In this document: positions 34,502 through 46,294 of the stretch, in pieces
Position numbering within the stretch: the first letter of the stretch is position 1
Layout of the letters: the number at the start of each line of letters is the position of its first letter
Assembly: GCA_914767715.1 (NCBI GenBank)
Contig: OU612071.1
Coordinates: 18,350,948-18,414,947, forward strand
Length of the DNA stretch: 64,000 nucleotides
Source: Membranipora membranacea
Taxonomy: Eukaryota > Bryozoa > Gymnolaemata > Cheilostomatida > Membraniporidae
Reading direction: 5' to 3'
Notes under the pieces: generated by a model
What the model saw: the letters and a program-made list of their open reading frames with translations, nothing else
What the model was told of the DNA's origin: nothing
Database searches by the model: none
Made by a program: the position numbers and the translations under genes

Positions 34502-35172
34502 TTAAAGGGATAATACACTTCTGATCTCTGTTTGGCAGCCAATGGAGCACAGAAAAATGTATGTACATACAAAAACTCCTTATTTGTAATTCAAAACCCC
34601 TTGTTCTGCTCAAATGTGCATTCTAAATTGTAGTTGTGCATCTCCAACAAGAAATAAGACAACTAACAGAATTGCTTGTGATCTGAAAAAAGCTGATTTT
34701 GTGGGCAGTTGTGTGCTCCTACCTCTTGGTTAGTGTTTCAATTGTCCAGATACTCAAAGTGCGCATGTGCAATAAGGACTTTAGCTTGTTATTTTCTAAC
34801 AGCCCAGCTTAACACTTTTATTACCATATCCGGTTATGGTAGTAAAAGTGTTAAGCTGGGCTGTTAGAAAATAACAAGCTAAAGTCAAAAGGTCATCCTT
34901 ATTGCACATGCGCACTTTGAGTATCTGGACAATTTAAACACTAACCAAGAGGTAGGAGCACACAACTGCCCACAAAATCAGCTTTTTTCAGATCACAAGC
35001 AATTCTGTTAGTTGTCTTATTTCTTGTTGGAGATGCACAACTACAATTTAGAATGCACATTTGAGCAGATCAAGGGGTTTTGAATTACAAATAAGGAGTT
35101 TTTGTATGTACATACATTTTTCTGTGCTCCATTGGCTGCCAAACAGAGATCAGAAGTGTATTATCCCTTTAA
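34502..35172. mobile_element. TTAA-bounded fold-back element, near-perfect palindrome
   Basis: Arms of about 320-330 bp are almost perfect complements around a short loop near 34825-34840. The ends read TTAA-AGGGATAATACACTTCT and the complement. TTAA lies at 34502-34505 and 35169-35172, though palindromic ends make this less decisive than at 19,950. The near identity of the arms suggests a young element or recent copying. The corresponding region of the other arm lacks it. It has no coding capacity. Confidence 0.85.
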
Positions 35173-36759
35173 GTCACCCTATTAATGTTTATTCAGCAGA
35201 CGTAAGGGTGTGGTCACTTTAGCATAGAACCAATAAACAGAAAATTTTGCTTCAATCAACCATGTTTGTTGAATAAAAATAGCATGTAACAACCATCAAC
35301 AACCTAATATGTTGTGCACCTGGCATTGCTACACCAATGCTTTTGAGCAGTTCACTAAACAATATGACAACTTACAGTAATCAATGGCATCACTATCATA
35401 CAACAACAGCGAGGAGGATCACCAGAATGAGAATTGACAATCACAATAATGATAATAGCAGTAATAATAACCGCGATCAGTACCCATCTTTATTACTACC
35501 AATAAAATTTGATACTCACAATGTTCAATTCCATTACCAACTTCTGCACTAAAACGCCGGCAACAGCTTATTTTTATATTACCACTTGCCCCAAACATAT
35601 AACAACAACGAAGATAAAGAACCCTGTTTATCACAGATGTTCAAGGTGAGAACCAGTCAAAAGGAGAGCTGCACCCCTTGTCACACATGGTATGAAACTC
35701 CCCCAGAGGAGTATAGAATACTCATGAGGAAACGTTTTCATTAAGCATCGTCGTTTATGGCTTGCCAACATTTACCCTACCTCATAAGTATACCTTAACT
35801 CACGTCGGCTAGAAATATTGAGGCACCTCCAAACCATCAAAACTAACTGCTCTCTATCAATAAATGATGGAACAATCAGGTGGGTTGAAAGTAATCATAG
35901 AGAGAAAGAAGATCGTGAGCTTGGGTGAATTCATTAACCATGATGTACTCAAAGCTCAGTATGGCGGACTCAATACTTATGAAAGATTTAAAACTCCAGA
36001 TTGCAAATTCAATATAATGACTTATTCAAAACTATTGTCATTCATAACACTCTCAATTTGACGCATGTAATTGGGATTCTTTGTTTCCGCAGATATCTAT
36101 GATGACAGCCTGATTAATGACAGCTGAAATCAATGATGTCTATGGTATGAGGTGAACTGTGTGGTGCAGAAAAAATTAGATCCACATCTTTTAATAACTT
36201 AATTCAATTTCTAGCTTTCCAATTCTCAAGTGAGAATATGAAACAACTCTTGTAACCAATAGTATGTGAGCAGCTCGGTTTGCGCACTAACAGACAAACT
36301 TCTTGTGCTGAATTACAGAGTGTAAGCTACTTCTTGAGTTTTGATAGGTCTTGAAACGTACCGCAGATTGACAAGTTATTTCTAGGTCGTGGAAGGCGAG
36401 CCAAAATCATATACCTGCCTCGAAAGTATGCACGAGGTGCTTCCAAATTCCAGTCTATATAACTCCTCGTACAGGACTCAGGTAGAAAATAGGCCTACAG
36501 AGGTTATACTAACACTAACAGTCACTGTCACTATGAATTATAAGTTGATCCTGGATTATGTGTGAATGTTTTGGAGAGACAGTGGTTAGTTAGAGCAAGG
36601 AGTCTTTTTACTCCTTGGTTAGAGTACATAAGAAGCACATAACCACACAGCCAGATATATGAGATAATACTTCAGTACCTGAACCTACACTTCACATCAA
36701 TATTCCAACAACAAAATACTAGCCTGTATACTTATTTATATACAGAACTGGGTAATAAT
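35173..36759. repeat. Inner-terminal segment, copy 1 of 3
   Basis: From about 35,430 this pairs with 42,190 downwards. The block GGTATGAAACTCCCCCAGAGG to CCTACACTTCACATCAATAT (about 35,685-36,715) occurs inverted at 40,970-41,950 and again in direct orientation at 47,090-47,990. No gene. Confidence 0.8.
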
Positions 36760-37133
36760 AACCTAGTTAGTAGTAGTACCAGTACCAATAACATGTCAGA
36801 ATTTTCCCTGTATTACCTGTTTTTTCGATAACTTAATCTCTTAATTCTGTCAGTGCAAATGGACACACACTTCTTCTTGAGCTGTCCTGTACAAGGAGTG
36901 TCTCAGTAGAGTGATGTGGCTCTCTCCCTCCCTTTCCACCTCATCTGTCTTTGAGTTGGTGTGTGGAAAAATTTACCTTTTTTCTATTTAGATCAGTTTT
37001 CTTTGGAATGAAGAAGGACTCTGCAGTATCACCCCAACATTTCACTTACTTATTGGATGATAAAACACAAGCTATTTTGAAATGGCCTACCTTTGACCTT
37101 GGTAAGGAATTGCTTTTCCTTTTCAGTATACTC
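36760..37133 (-). repeat. Terminal module, copy B
   Basis: This is the reverse complement of module A, ending at CAGTATACTC where a Ty3-type element has inserted. The module resumes after the element at 38187 with TACTCTATCACCAT, matching CTCTATCATCAT in copy D. Confidence 0.9.
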
Positions 37134-38186
37134 TGTAGTGCAAGTTATAATCATACTGACTCTCATGATCTGACTGGGCATGTAGATCACTGATAAACTA
37201 GGCTATCATTACCACAAAGCGGGTGTCGTAAGGCTAAGTATGTATCATGCGTGACTTGAATTTGCGCATGTGCAAGAACAATGAGTTTAGTTTGGGTTCT
37301 GATTGCAACTTTGGAAAGGGGAAATGGGATATCCCCTGCACAAACTGTCAATCAAAATCAGCTAATAATGACAAGAGAGGATAACTATTGATAACAAATC
37401 CGCATGCTTTGGGAAGTATGTCACCAGAGCAGGTAGCCAATCAGATGGCTTCGGAATTCCGAGACTCAATTTTGCAGAGATCAGCTCATGCCCAGAGCTG
37501 AGCATGCGCAGAATGAGTTATAATAGACTGCAGGTAGTAAATAGAGACAGATAGACAGATAAGAGTGCTGCATAGGAACTCAGGCTACATCCGGGAATGC
37601 GCAGGAAAGAGGCATTAATAATCACGCTGGCTTAGAGAGGAGAAGAGAACGGGAGAAGACAAAGGAGTTGTACCAATACTGGACACCTCAGCATATCTCA
37701 TGTAAGTTGAATAAACTACATGGTGTCAGGAGTAAACTAGAGAGTATTAGTGAAGGTTTTGATCTAATGAGTGGCAGAGGAGACCATATTTGAGAGAGAG
37801 GAATAGTGAGGTCTTTGAATCAATAACCGACATTGATCACGTTACAAACATGGACAATAGATTTGGAAGGAGTGTTAAGACTCCTGTGTTTAACATGGAG
37901 AATGGTGCTGAGTTGGAATGTTGGAGGAAGTTTATCAGACGTTTTGAAATAGCTGTGATTGGTGCAGGGTTGAGATACAAGGACAGTGGTGGAATTAGGT
38001 CCAGGAGAAAGGCAGAAGATAGTCAAGTAGAGAAGTTTGAAATAGAGCAGAGAAAAGCGGCATTACTGCTAGATAGCATGGGGGAGTATGGTATGAACAT
38101 CTTTGAGACATGGGATGGTGATGTGGATGCCATGCAATATGAGCAACTGAAAGATCTCATATCTCATGTAAGATGAATACACTACA
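37134..38186 (+). mobile_element. Internally deleted Ty3/Gypsy-type LTR element with 5-bp target duplication
   Basis: TACTC (37129-37133 and 38187-38191) flanks the element. The 5' LTR is 37134-37720, starting TGTAGT and ending ACTACA. It is followed at once by TGGTGTCAGGAGT, a typical primer-binding site. A gag-like frame (37790-38176; WRKFIRRFEIAVIGAGL, GMNIFETWDGDVDAMQYEQL) then runs straight into CATATCTCATGTAAGATGAA, the last ~30 bases of an LTR, ending ACTACA at 38186. Everything from mid-gag to the end of the 3' LTR is missing. The uninterrupted module at 51260 provides the empty site. It cannot move by itself. Confidence 0.88.
37790..38176 (+). pseudogene. Truncated Ty3-type gag
   Basis: The 128-codon frame carries the N-terminal part of a retrotransposon gag, with the W-x-x-F-I-x-x-F motif and a helix-rich segment. 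The zinc knuckle and all of pol are absent because the deletion junction lies in ISHVR. The frame has no internal stop, but the element is defective. The assignment rests on the gag-like pattern and on its position after an LTR and primer-binding site. Confidence 0.65.
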
Positions 38187-38191
38187 TACTC

Positions 38192-38719
38192 TATCACCAT
38201 ATCAATGTTAGTTAGTTATCTATTTTATTTTATCTTTAGACAAAATAAAAACAACTACGCCTCTTTTTGCAGGCAAAATGTATGTACAATTTTGTTTCAA
38301 ATGATATAGTCTGAAGGTTAGTTAGGTACTTTTTGGATATATAGGGAAAGTGGAAAACTTCGTTTTAATTCGAACTTGATAAAACAACGTGGGTTTGAGG
38401 CTAAACACAAAAATGAAAAATCCCAAGTTTGATGTGATAATAAAAATTAAATCAAATGTGTCTATGAATTTTATGCTATGGGTAACATATTGAAAGGCAG
38501 GTTATGATGTGGCACTTTGAACTGAACTGAAAAGGAAAGAAAAACAAACAACAGGTCTACATATGGATATGAATATATTAGTCTTGAGCAAGATATGACT
38601 GTGGTACGGGAAATCTCGAAAGGGTGGAACACCTGGCCGTTACCTGGCTAGGGTTTGGTTTTCAGGCTAACGGTATCTAGCTAAACAAACTCACCATGAA
38701 TGAGCTGAGAGAGGATAAC
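38192..38719. other. Fold centre, left half
   Basis: After about 15 bases of module B the sequence becomes unique. There is an ATG in good context (CACCATGAATGAG, about 38,695) opening 31 codons that end inside the first 45-bp repeat. No other feature. Confidence 0.4.
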
Positions 38720-38988
38720 TCCTGGGTAGAGAATTCCTGGATATCTATCTTCAGCCTAGAGAGGGTCGTACTGGTGGCAAAGTCAACCTAGCAGAGCTGT
38801 TTACTGAGGGTCGTACTGGTGGAAAAGCCAACCTAGCAGAGCTGTTTACTGAGGGTCGGACTGGTGGCAAAGCCAACCTAGCAGAGCTGTTTACTGAGGG
38901 TCGTACTGGTGGCAAAGCCAACCTAGCAGAGCTGGTGTCTCGAGTAGCTTACAAGCGGAGCGGGATGTACCCTGACCTTGCCCTCTGA
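38720..38988 (+). repeat. Four-copy 45-bp repeat in an open frame
   Basis: GAGGGTCGTACTGGTGGCAA then AGCCAACCTAGCAGAGCTG and TTTACT repeats four times (about 38,760-38,935). One frame is open from a stop at 38,717 to a TGA at 38,986 and reads EGRTGGKANLAELFT per unit. Three differences between units are one conservative (Ala/Val) and two silent changes. There is no ATG in this frame. It might be an exon or a plain minisatellite. It lies at the centre of the giant fold. Confidence 0.8.
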
Positions 38989-39508
38989 GCAGATTAAGCG
39001 GGACGCACCCGGAACCTGGACTGTGTAGCCTTAGCTATATGAGGTGTATTGACTATATATTCAGACCGGACACTGAAACGCACTTCCTGGGAGTAATATT
39101 GGAAATGCGATAGGCTGTCTGTGATAATACTGTAAGACGGTGCAGCCGTCTTAATATTGAGTTACATGTCGATAGTTGCTACGATTAAATGTGTATAGAA
39201 TATATATTTATGATGTCCGTGAGATTGCTTCTGCAATAAATATATATATGTTGAAGCCGTCTACATGATATTGATAATATACTATGTTCCAGTTTAAATC
39301 AGGGTAGATAACCCTTTTCACATCAGAATGACTCTGTTTGACTTTGAATATTCTATATTTAAAAATATTCAAAATTAGTAGGCATGATACATCCATTATA
39401 TTAGCAGACAGCAAGAGTTGTCCCCTCAATAATGCGTGTTACTGGGCTCGCTATATTATTTATAGCCTCAAAACTACCTCAATGACTCAAAATTTAAATT
39501 ATTTTTAT
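38989..39508. other. Fold centre, right half
   Basis: Unique sequence with a small hairpin (AAGACGGTGCAGCCGTCTT near 39,133). The ORFs here are short and unsupported. Confidence 0.4.
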
Positions 39509-39906
39509 TATTATGTACAATAGAAGACAACTCCTAAAATTACGCAAATTCTAAACTAACATAATTGCGCAAATTATTACGCGTAATACGGCAATTACGC
39601 AAATTTGCGTAATTGCTTATTATGGCATAATAATTTGTGTAATTATATCAATTTAGAATTTGCGTATTTTTAGGAGTTGTCTTCTATTGTTATGATGATA
39701 GAGTATACTGAAAAGGAAACGCAATTCCTTGTCAAAGTCAAAGGCAGGCCATTTCAAAATAGCTTGTGTTTTATCATCCAATAAGTGAGTGAAATGTTGG
39801 GGTAATACTGCAGAGTCCTTCTTCATTCCAAAGTTAACTGATCTAAATAAGTAAAAAAAAGGTAAATTTTTCCATTCACCCTAACTCAAAGACAGATGAG
39901 GTGAAA

Positions 39907-39937
<31 letters not shown>

Positions 39938-40042
39938 CCACATCACTCTACTGAGACACTCCTTGTACAGGACAGCTCAAGAAGAATGTGTGTCCATTTG
40001 CACTGGCAGAATTAAGAGATTAAGTTATCAAAAAAACAGGTA
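39509..40042 (+). repeat. Terminal module, copy C, with its own palindromic start
   Basis: 39,509-39,690 is a palindrome built from the module end: CAATAGAAGACAACTCCTAA, then TTACGCAAATT, and the complement, so two module ends meet head to head here. The rest follows module A to CAGGTA at 40,042, where a LINE has inserted. Confidence 0.9.
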
Positions 40043-40910
40043 GGCTATGGAATTCACACATAGCTGCCGTAGTAAAAAAGGCAAATCGTTCCCTAGGTCT
40101 GATTAAAAGAGGGCTAAGAGAAGCCCCAACTAAGACAAAACTGGTAGCATACCAAACTATGGTTATGCCTATTCTAGAATATGCATGTCAGGTGTGGTCG
40201 CCCCATAATATCGGCCTGAAAACTAGCCTTGAAAAAGTCCAGAGGAATGCTGTTAAATGGATATATCATTTGAATAAAACTGGTAGCATCACTGACTGTA
40301 TGACTAATCATGCCATTCCTCTTTTGTCTGATAGGAGAGATGCTATTGATGTAACCTTCCTCAGAAAGGTAGAAGGCGGATTATTCAACATTGAACTAAA
40401 CACCTACGTACGCTTCAATTCAGCATTACATGATACCAGAGGTAAAACAATTAGTTGGCAGCATAGCTGTGATGCCTGGACTCACAGTTATTTCAATAGA
40501 ATGAGGTCAGAGGTTAAAGTGTACTTTCCACCCGACTAACTGTATCATGTTTAACACACACTTCTAACATCGACGACAACGTATGCGGTTGACTTTGGTC
40601 AGTTTTTGTGGTCTATCTCTAATCAAATCCTTTCTTTAACACTGGACAGGCATTTTCTTTTCATACCAATGATCACTTGAGGGGTGCATCAGGCCACACT
40701 GATTGCTTGACTGTTTTCTTTTTCTTTAACTTAATTGAATTAGACTAATAGGTTAACAATACAATTCCCTACCTCCTCAGCTATGAAATACTCTCTAGTC
40801 TAAGCCCCCCCCCCCCCCCTCCCACACGGATAATGATGGTATATTTATCCAAAAGTGCCCGTGATGTGGATGGTTTGGATTAAGTTGAAGGTAAGGTAAG
40901 GTAAGGCTGA
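40043..40910 (+). mobile_element. LINE (non-LTR retrotransposon) 3' fragment
   Basis: A frame from 40048 to 40539 encodes the C-terminal part of a non-LTR reverse transcriptase: KKANRSLGLIKRGL, then MVMPILEYACQVWSP and LEKVQRNAVKWIYHL, the conserved motifs after the palm in jockey/CR1-like LINEs. The catalytic motifs are absent (5' truncation). About 350 bp of 3' UTR follow with a poly-C run, ending in three to four copies of GGTAA, the sort of short tandem tail seen at CR1-like 3' ends. It interrupts module C and replaced about 30 bp of it. Confidence 0.85.
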
Positions 40911-42330
40911 GTAGGTTTTTATTATTGCTGACCAAGTTCTGTATATGAATTTTTATACAGGCTAGTGTTTTTGTTGTTGGAATATTGATGTGAAGTATAG
41001 GCTCAGGTACTGAAGTATTATCTCATATATCTGGCTGTGTGATTATGTGCTTCAGTAAAAGACTCCTTGCTCTAACCACTGTCTCCCCAAAACATTCACA
41101 CATAATCCAGGATCAACTTATAATTCATAGTTACAGTGACTGTTAGTGTTAGTAAGTATAACCTGTAGGCCTATTTTCTACCTGAGTCCTAGCTAGCTTG
41201 TTTGTACGGGGAGTTACATAGACTGGAATTTGGAAGGACCTCGTGCATACTTTCGAGGCAGGTATATGATTTTGGATCGCCTTCTAGGACCTAGAAATAA
41301 CTTGTCAATCTGCGGTACGTTTCAAGACCTATCAAAACTCAAGAAGTAGCTTACACTCTGTAATTCGGAACAAAATGTTTGTCTGTTAGTGCGCAAACCG
41401 AGCTGCTCACATACTATTGATTAGACGAGTTGCTTCATATTCTTGCTTGAGAATTGGAAAGCTAGAAACTGAATTAAGTTATTAAAAGATGTATAGATCT
41501 TATTTTTTCTGTATCTCATACCATGGACATCATTGATTTCAGCTGTCAATAATCAGGCTGTCATCATAGATATCTGCGGAAACAAAGAATCCCAATTACA
41601 TGTGTCAAATTGAGAGTGTTATGAATGACAACAGTTTTGAATATGTCATAATATTGAATTTGCCATCTGGAGTTTTGAATTTGTCATAAATATTGAGTCC
41701 GCCATACTGAGCTTGGAGTACATCATGATTAATGAATGAATGAATGATCACTTTCAACCCACCTGATTGTTCCATCATTTATTGATAGAGAGCAGTTAGT
41801 TTTGATGGTTTAAAGGCGCCTCAATATTTCTAGCCGACGTGAGTTAAGGTTTCCTTATGAGGTAGGGTGAATGTCGGCTAGCCATAAACGACGATGCGTA
41901 ATGAAAAACTTCCCTCATGAGTATTTTATACTCCTCTGGGGGAGTTACAAACCATGTGTCTCAAGGAGTGCAGCTCTCCTTTTGACTGGTTCCCATCTTG
42001 AACATCTGTGGTAAACAGGGTTCTTCATCTTCGTTCTTGTTATATGTTTGGGGCAAGTGGTAATATAAAGATAAGCTGTTGCCGGCGTTTTAGTGTAGAA
42101 ATTGGTAATGGAATTGAACATTGTGAGTAACAAATTTTATTGGTAATAATAAAGATGGGGACTTATCGCTGCCTTGTCGTTATTACTGCTGTCATCATTA
42201 CGGAAATGGCAAAATTTCTGTTCAGTGCTATAAAGTTGCCGATCGTTGATTCCTCGTGGTACTGTATTACTGCTATCATAATTATTGTGATGGAGCTTGA
42301 CTACGTTACATCTCTTCAGTTTCAATAGAC
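40911..42330 (-). repeat. Inner-terminal segment, copy 2 of 3
   Basis: The module C tail (to about 40,990) continues into the reverse complement of 35,430-36,720. The short ORFs are mirrored and unsupported. Confidence 0.8.
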
Positions 42331-45311
42331 ATTACCAAGGAAAATAAAAGTTGTCTCGTCTAAAGGCAACTCCCCCGCTTTTGCACTTCTCTGTTACAAT
42401 GACCAATAAGCCTACATACATATGTGTCATGTGATATTCTGTATAGATTGAAAAAGTGTCAAACTTTTTCAAGTTTTAGATGGCTAAGTTATTGGTCCAA
42501 CTCACGAGGGCTTGAAGGTCAGAATACCTCTGCCACACTTACTCTATACTTTGATACACGGTATACCTCTAAAATCGGATCGATCTTTGACATTACCTTA
42601 AATGTCATTTCGACCCATAATGTTCGACCTTCTCATAAGAGCTCAGTTCCTTTCAGTATGAGGTTTTCTTCGTTATGACTAATTTTACAAATCTTGATCT
42701 CAACCTCATTTTATGAGATTGTTTCCGCCAACTATTCCCATCTACTTTCATAGCTTGCAGCCCAGTTTGTGTTCTCCCCTAACAAACTCTGTATAAAAGT
42801 ATTATGTTTCCTTGTGTCATGGTATTTTTTCTAAAGTTTTTCTTTGCTTAAATTTGTTTTTCTTATCACTGTCTCTTTAAAAAGACGATTACAAAACATG
42901 ATATTCGTAACGTTGAAGAGCATCTATGCTTACACTAGGAAACTTGCATTTTGTATGAGGCCTTGTATTTATGAATTGGCATGAAAATTTACCATACCTG
43001 CGAGAAAGATTTTTCTGGTAGAGTATATGTAGCGTCTTCTCTGACAAATACATTTTCGAACAGTATTACAGACAGATAGTAATTTGTTTTGTCTTGTCCT
43101 TAAATTGCCTATTGCGCTGCCAACTGCCATTCATCTGCTCTATTCTCCAGTCAATTTGAGAAAGCCTCTGAAATCTCATATTTTCTGCTTATTGTTAATC
43201 CTTCTATCAATTAAGGGTGTTCTTTTATTTTTTTTGGATTAATTAATGACACCAGGCCTGCTGGAACGCAATCCTTAGAAAACATCCAACTTCCTTTATG
43301 AATTGCACAGTTGCAACCCAATTGCTGCTTACCACTTATTTGACTTTCAAATCATCTTTTTGAGTGTTGTAAAGGGTTTTAGATTCCAGCTCCAACTCAG
43401 TAAGAAATGTTTTAATGGGATTTTTTTTAGAGAACTGCAGAATTCAAACAACATTTGGATGGGTACAATTCCTAGGGTTATATAAAAATGATGTGGTATG
43501 TAATCTGTAATCTTGGCCTCTGCTCAGAGTAAAAAGCACATATCCTTTTCGTCATAATCTGTGTCTTTGGCACAGCCCAAGAATTAATTCGGGAAGGTGA
43601 ATGCGGGTAAAAATAACAGTCTATCATATTTTTGTTATCAACATAAAAGTGGGCTTCCCTCAATATAGTGAAATTTGTATTAGGTTTATTTTTTTTTCCT
43701 TAAAAGTTATATTAGGGTTTATGTTGGTTAACATCGCAAGGTTTTGTCCCAGCCCAAAGACAGATAATAAAAGGCGCCTTTAGGTAGATATACGGGGGTT
43801 AGCAAATACTGACCTTCTCCTCCCAGGCCCTAGTGCCAATCCTAGGGCTCACAGGTCCAAATGGCCCATTTTAAAATATTGATGGCTCATTTCCTTTTTT
43901 TGCGCGACACTGACATATGCGTCATCAGTTATCACCAATGTATATGAGTTGGATATAATATCTCTATTCTAAGCTCTCCGTCTACTCCAATGTCAAATTT
44001 CTGCTTGTTCATCAATACATCTATGACTAAAACATGTGAGCTATTCTTCCGCACCATGGCTGTCTCAAAACCTTTTGGCCAAAATTAAATACGCAGCCTC
44101 TTAACGTTACTTGTTCTAAATTGATTACAGATGGTGTTCGGCCTTGTGAAAATTCAATGATAGCAAATTTACGGCACTATGGTGGTCAATAAAATTAGAA
44201 TTTCATAAAAAAAATTCCCCCACACCCCAAAACCGATTATTACTAAACTAATATTAAATCTATTCAAGGGGAATATAGCACTGTCACATCTTGGTTGACT
44301 GGTAACCTCCTTCTTCTTCTCTGTAAGCAGATAATTATTGAAAGACTGGTTCCTACCTCCTACGACTCCTTTGTGTTCTTTTCAACCAACATTTAAATTT
44401 CACATTTTGGATCTTTTTAACTGTCCATTCTCTTTCCAAGCTCCATGAAATTTTCATCAATATTTTTCAATTTAAAGTATCAATAACTGTGGGATAAGAT
44501 ATGATGTTGCATTAAGGTTACTTTTAAGGTCACTTTTCCTCTCAAAAAGGGCCGGAGTGCCTTAGAACTGCATCCGTGTTTTGAAAATTTTCCCATACCC
44601 CTACTACAACATATCTCCCGCACCCACCCCGCCAGGCCCAACCACTTCAAAACCTATGATACACAGCACTGTCACTAATTATTAATCGCTGTTCAATGCA
44701 TGTCTTTTATCTTTTTTAATTAAAATACATTTCGCAGATTTTTGGTATTTTGATTACCTTTATCATCATCATCACATCATCATCAAATTTTAACTGCTTA
44801 TTTGGTCACAAGCATATGTCAGATGCCTCAATTTGGCATTGATAACCCCATACCCCTCAGCGGGGGGCTGCTCTAGCACCCCTTACATACCCTCACCGCA
44901 CGTACATTCCATGCACATCAGGCCTCGGCCCCTTTATCCCGCCAGGCAAGGCTCTTTAAACATATAAAAATTCAAGTTTGGCCCTTTACATGATGAAGTT
45001 TTGGCACACGTTGGTAAGCTGCCGAGCTACTGATGGCAAAAAGCTCATCAAAACTTTGATTGAATGCAGCGAATCATTCTATTAAAGAAAATGAGGCCAA
45101 AAAGACTGTTTTTAGCAAAGATGATGACTGAGCAAATTTAGATTTAAAAAAAGGTAATATAATATCACGACATAATATGAGTGAGATTTTAAATTTGATG
45201 ATATAGTTTGAAATTTCAAGCAACCATTCAAGACAGTTAGATGTTTGAGTCAAAATTTTAGCTAGTTTCCTCTGAAGTGACCTCTAAATGTGGCACACAA
45301 ACCATCTTTGA
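42331..45311. other. Right-arm sequence without genes
   Basis: 42,331-43,700 pairs with 32,240-33,970, and 43,620-45,311 pairs with 25,549-27,310. No splice-bounded ORF is convincing. Confidence 0.5.
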
Positions 45312-45732
45312 AAAGTATAGCTAACGTATCATGATCTCCACAGACCATCAAAGGCAGATTGTTTTCTGTAAACATTACATGACATCAAACATGCTGTTGG
45401 AAGGACCATTGTTGTGGCGAAGTTCTCACATACGAAGCCGCTGTCATGAAGCATAGTACATACAGTAACAGTTTTCCTCGATTTTGAAGTTGTTTTTGAG
45501 CATTCTGTGGTGCACAATTCAAGAAAACCTGTCACGCAGTGCAAAAGTCTGTTGGCATTTCCTGTATGTTTTATGCTTAATCGAAGCGGCTTCGTTGTGA
45601 GAATTTACAAATAAAAATTGTGTGGCCATAGTTATGATCCTATTGACAGCATGGTTGGCGTCATGGAGAAATAACGCCAAATGTATACCTTTGATGGTCT
45701 GTGCTGATCTTGATACATTAGCTGTATTGCTG
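45312..45732. repeat. Fold-back palindrome (right copy)
   Basis: Mirror partner of 25115-25548. Arms meet around the CATGAAGCATAGTACATAC region. Confidence 0.75.
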
Positions 45733-45963
45733 AAAATTAGGTTGTGGGTCAAATCACATCACTCTAGAGGAAATTACTAATTTGATCTGTCTCATATTGT
45801 TGCATGAAATTTCATATTGTATCATCAAATTTTAAACAATCACACACATTATGACATGACGTAAAAAAAGTCACTTCAGGCTCATCGTATATCATCTAAA
45901 CCTAAGATTATGATGAAATATAGCGCTTCTCACACTTGTTTTGTTATGTTAGGCTCTAACCAA

Positions 45964-46294
45964 CTAAGCTACCTCATACCTATGAAGTGTTCTACGAAAG
46001 ATCTGTTTTATAGTCTGAAAGATCATTTTGTTTTTTTGACAATTAGAAAATAAGTTGAAACATTTTTTAAATACTTTACAAATAAGACAGCCGTACAGCA
46101 TTTTCAACTTTTTACGTTTTAATACGTTCTTGTACTTATTGTTCTCAGTAAAATAGACTGAAAATTCCAAATCCAAACACAAGAAATGGAAATATATTTC
46201 AGTCGCATCAATGCAAAAAGAACAACTGGAAGATTTCAACGATTCGTTGTAACAAAATTGTGTGTTAACACTGAACATATTGGGACTCCCTGCA
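45964..46294 (-). pseudogene. ORF retained in both arms (right copy)
   Basis: After a good acceptor (TTGTCTGTTTTTCAG) the minus strand is open for about 109 codons to a stop at 45964. Shared residues with the left copy include IDATEIYFHFLCLDLEFSVY. It lacks the 29-bp G-rich insertion present near the start of the left copy. No family is recognised and no upstream exon is seen. Confidence 0.25.
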
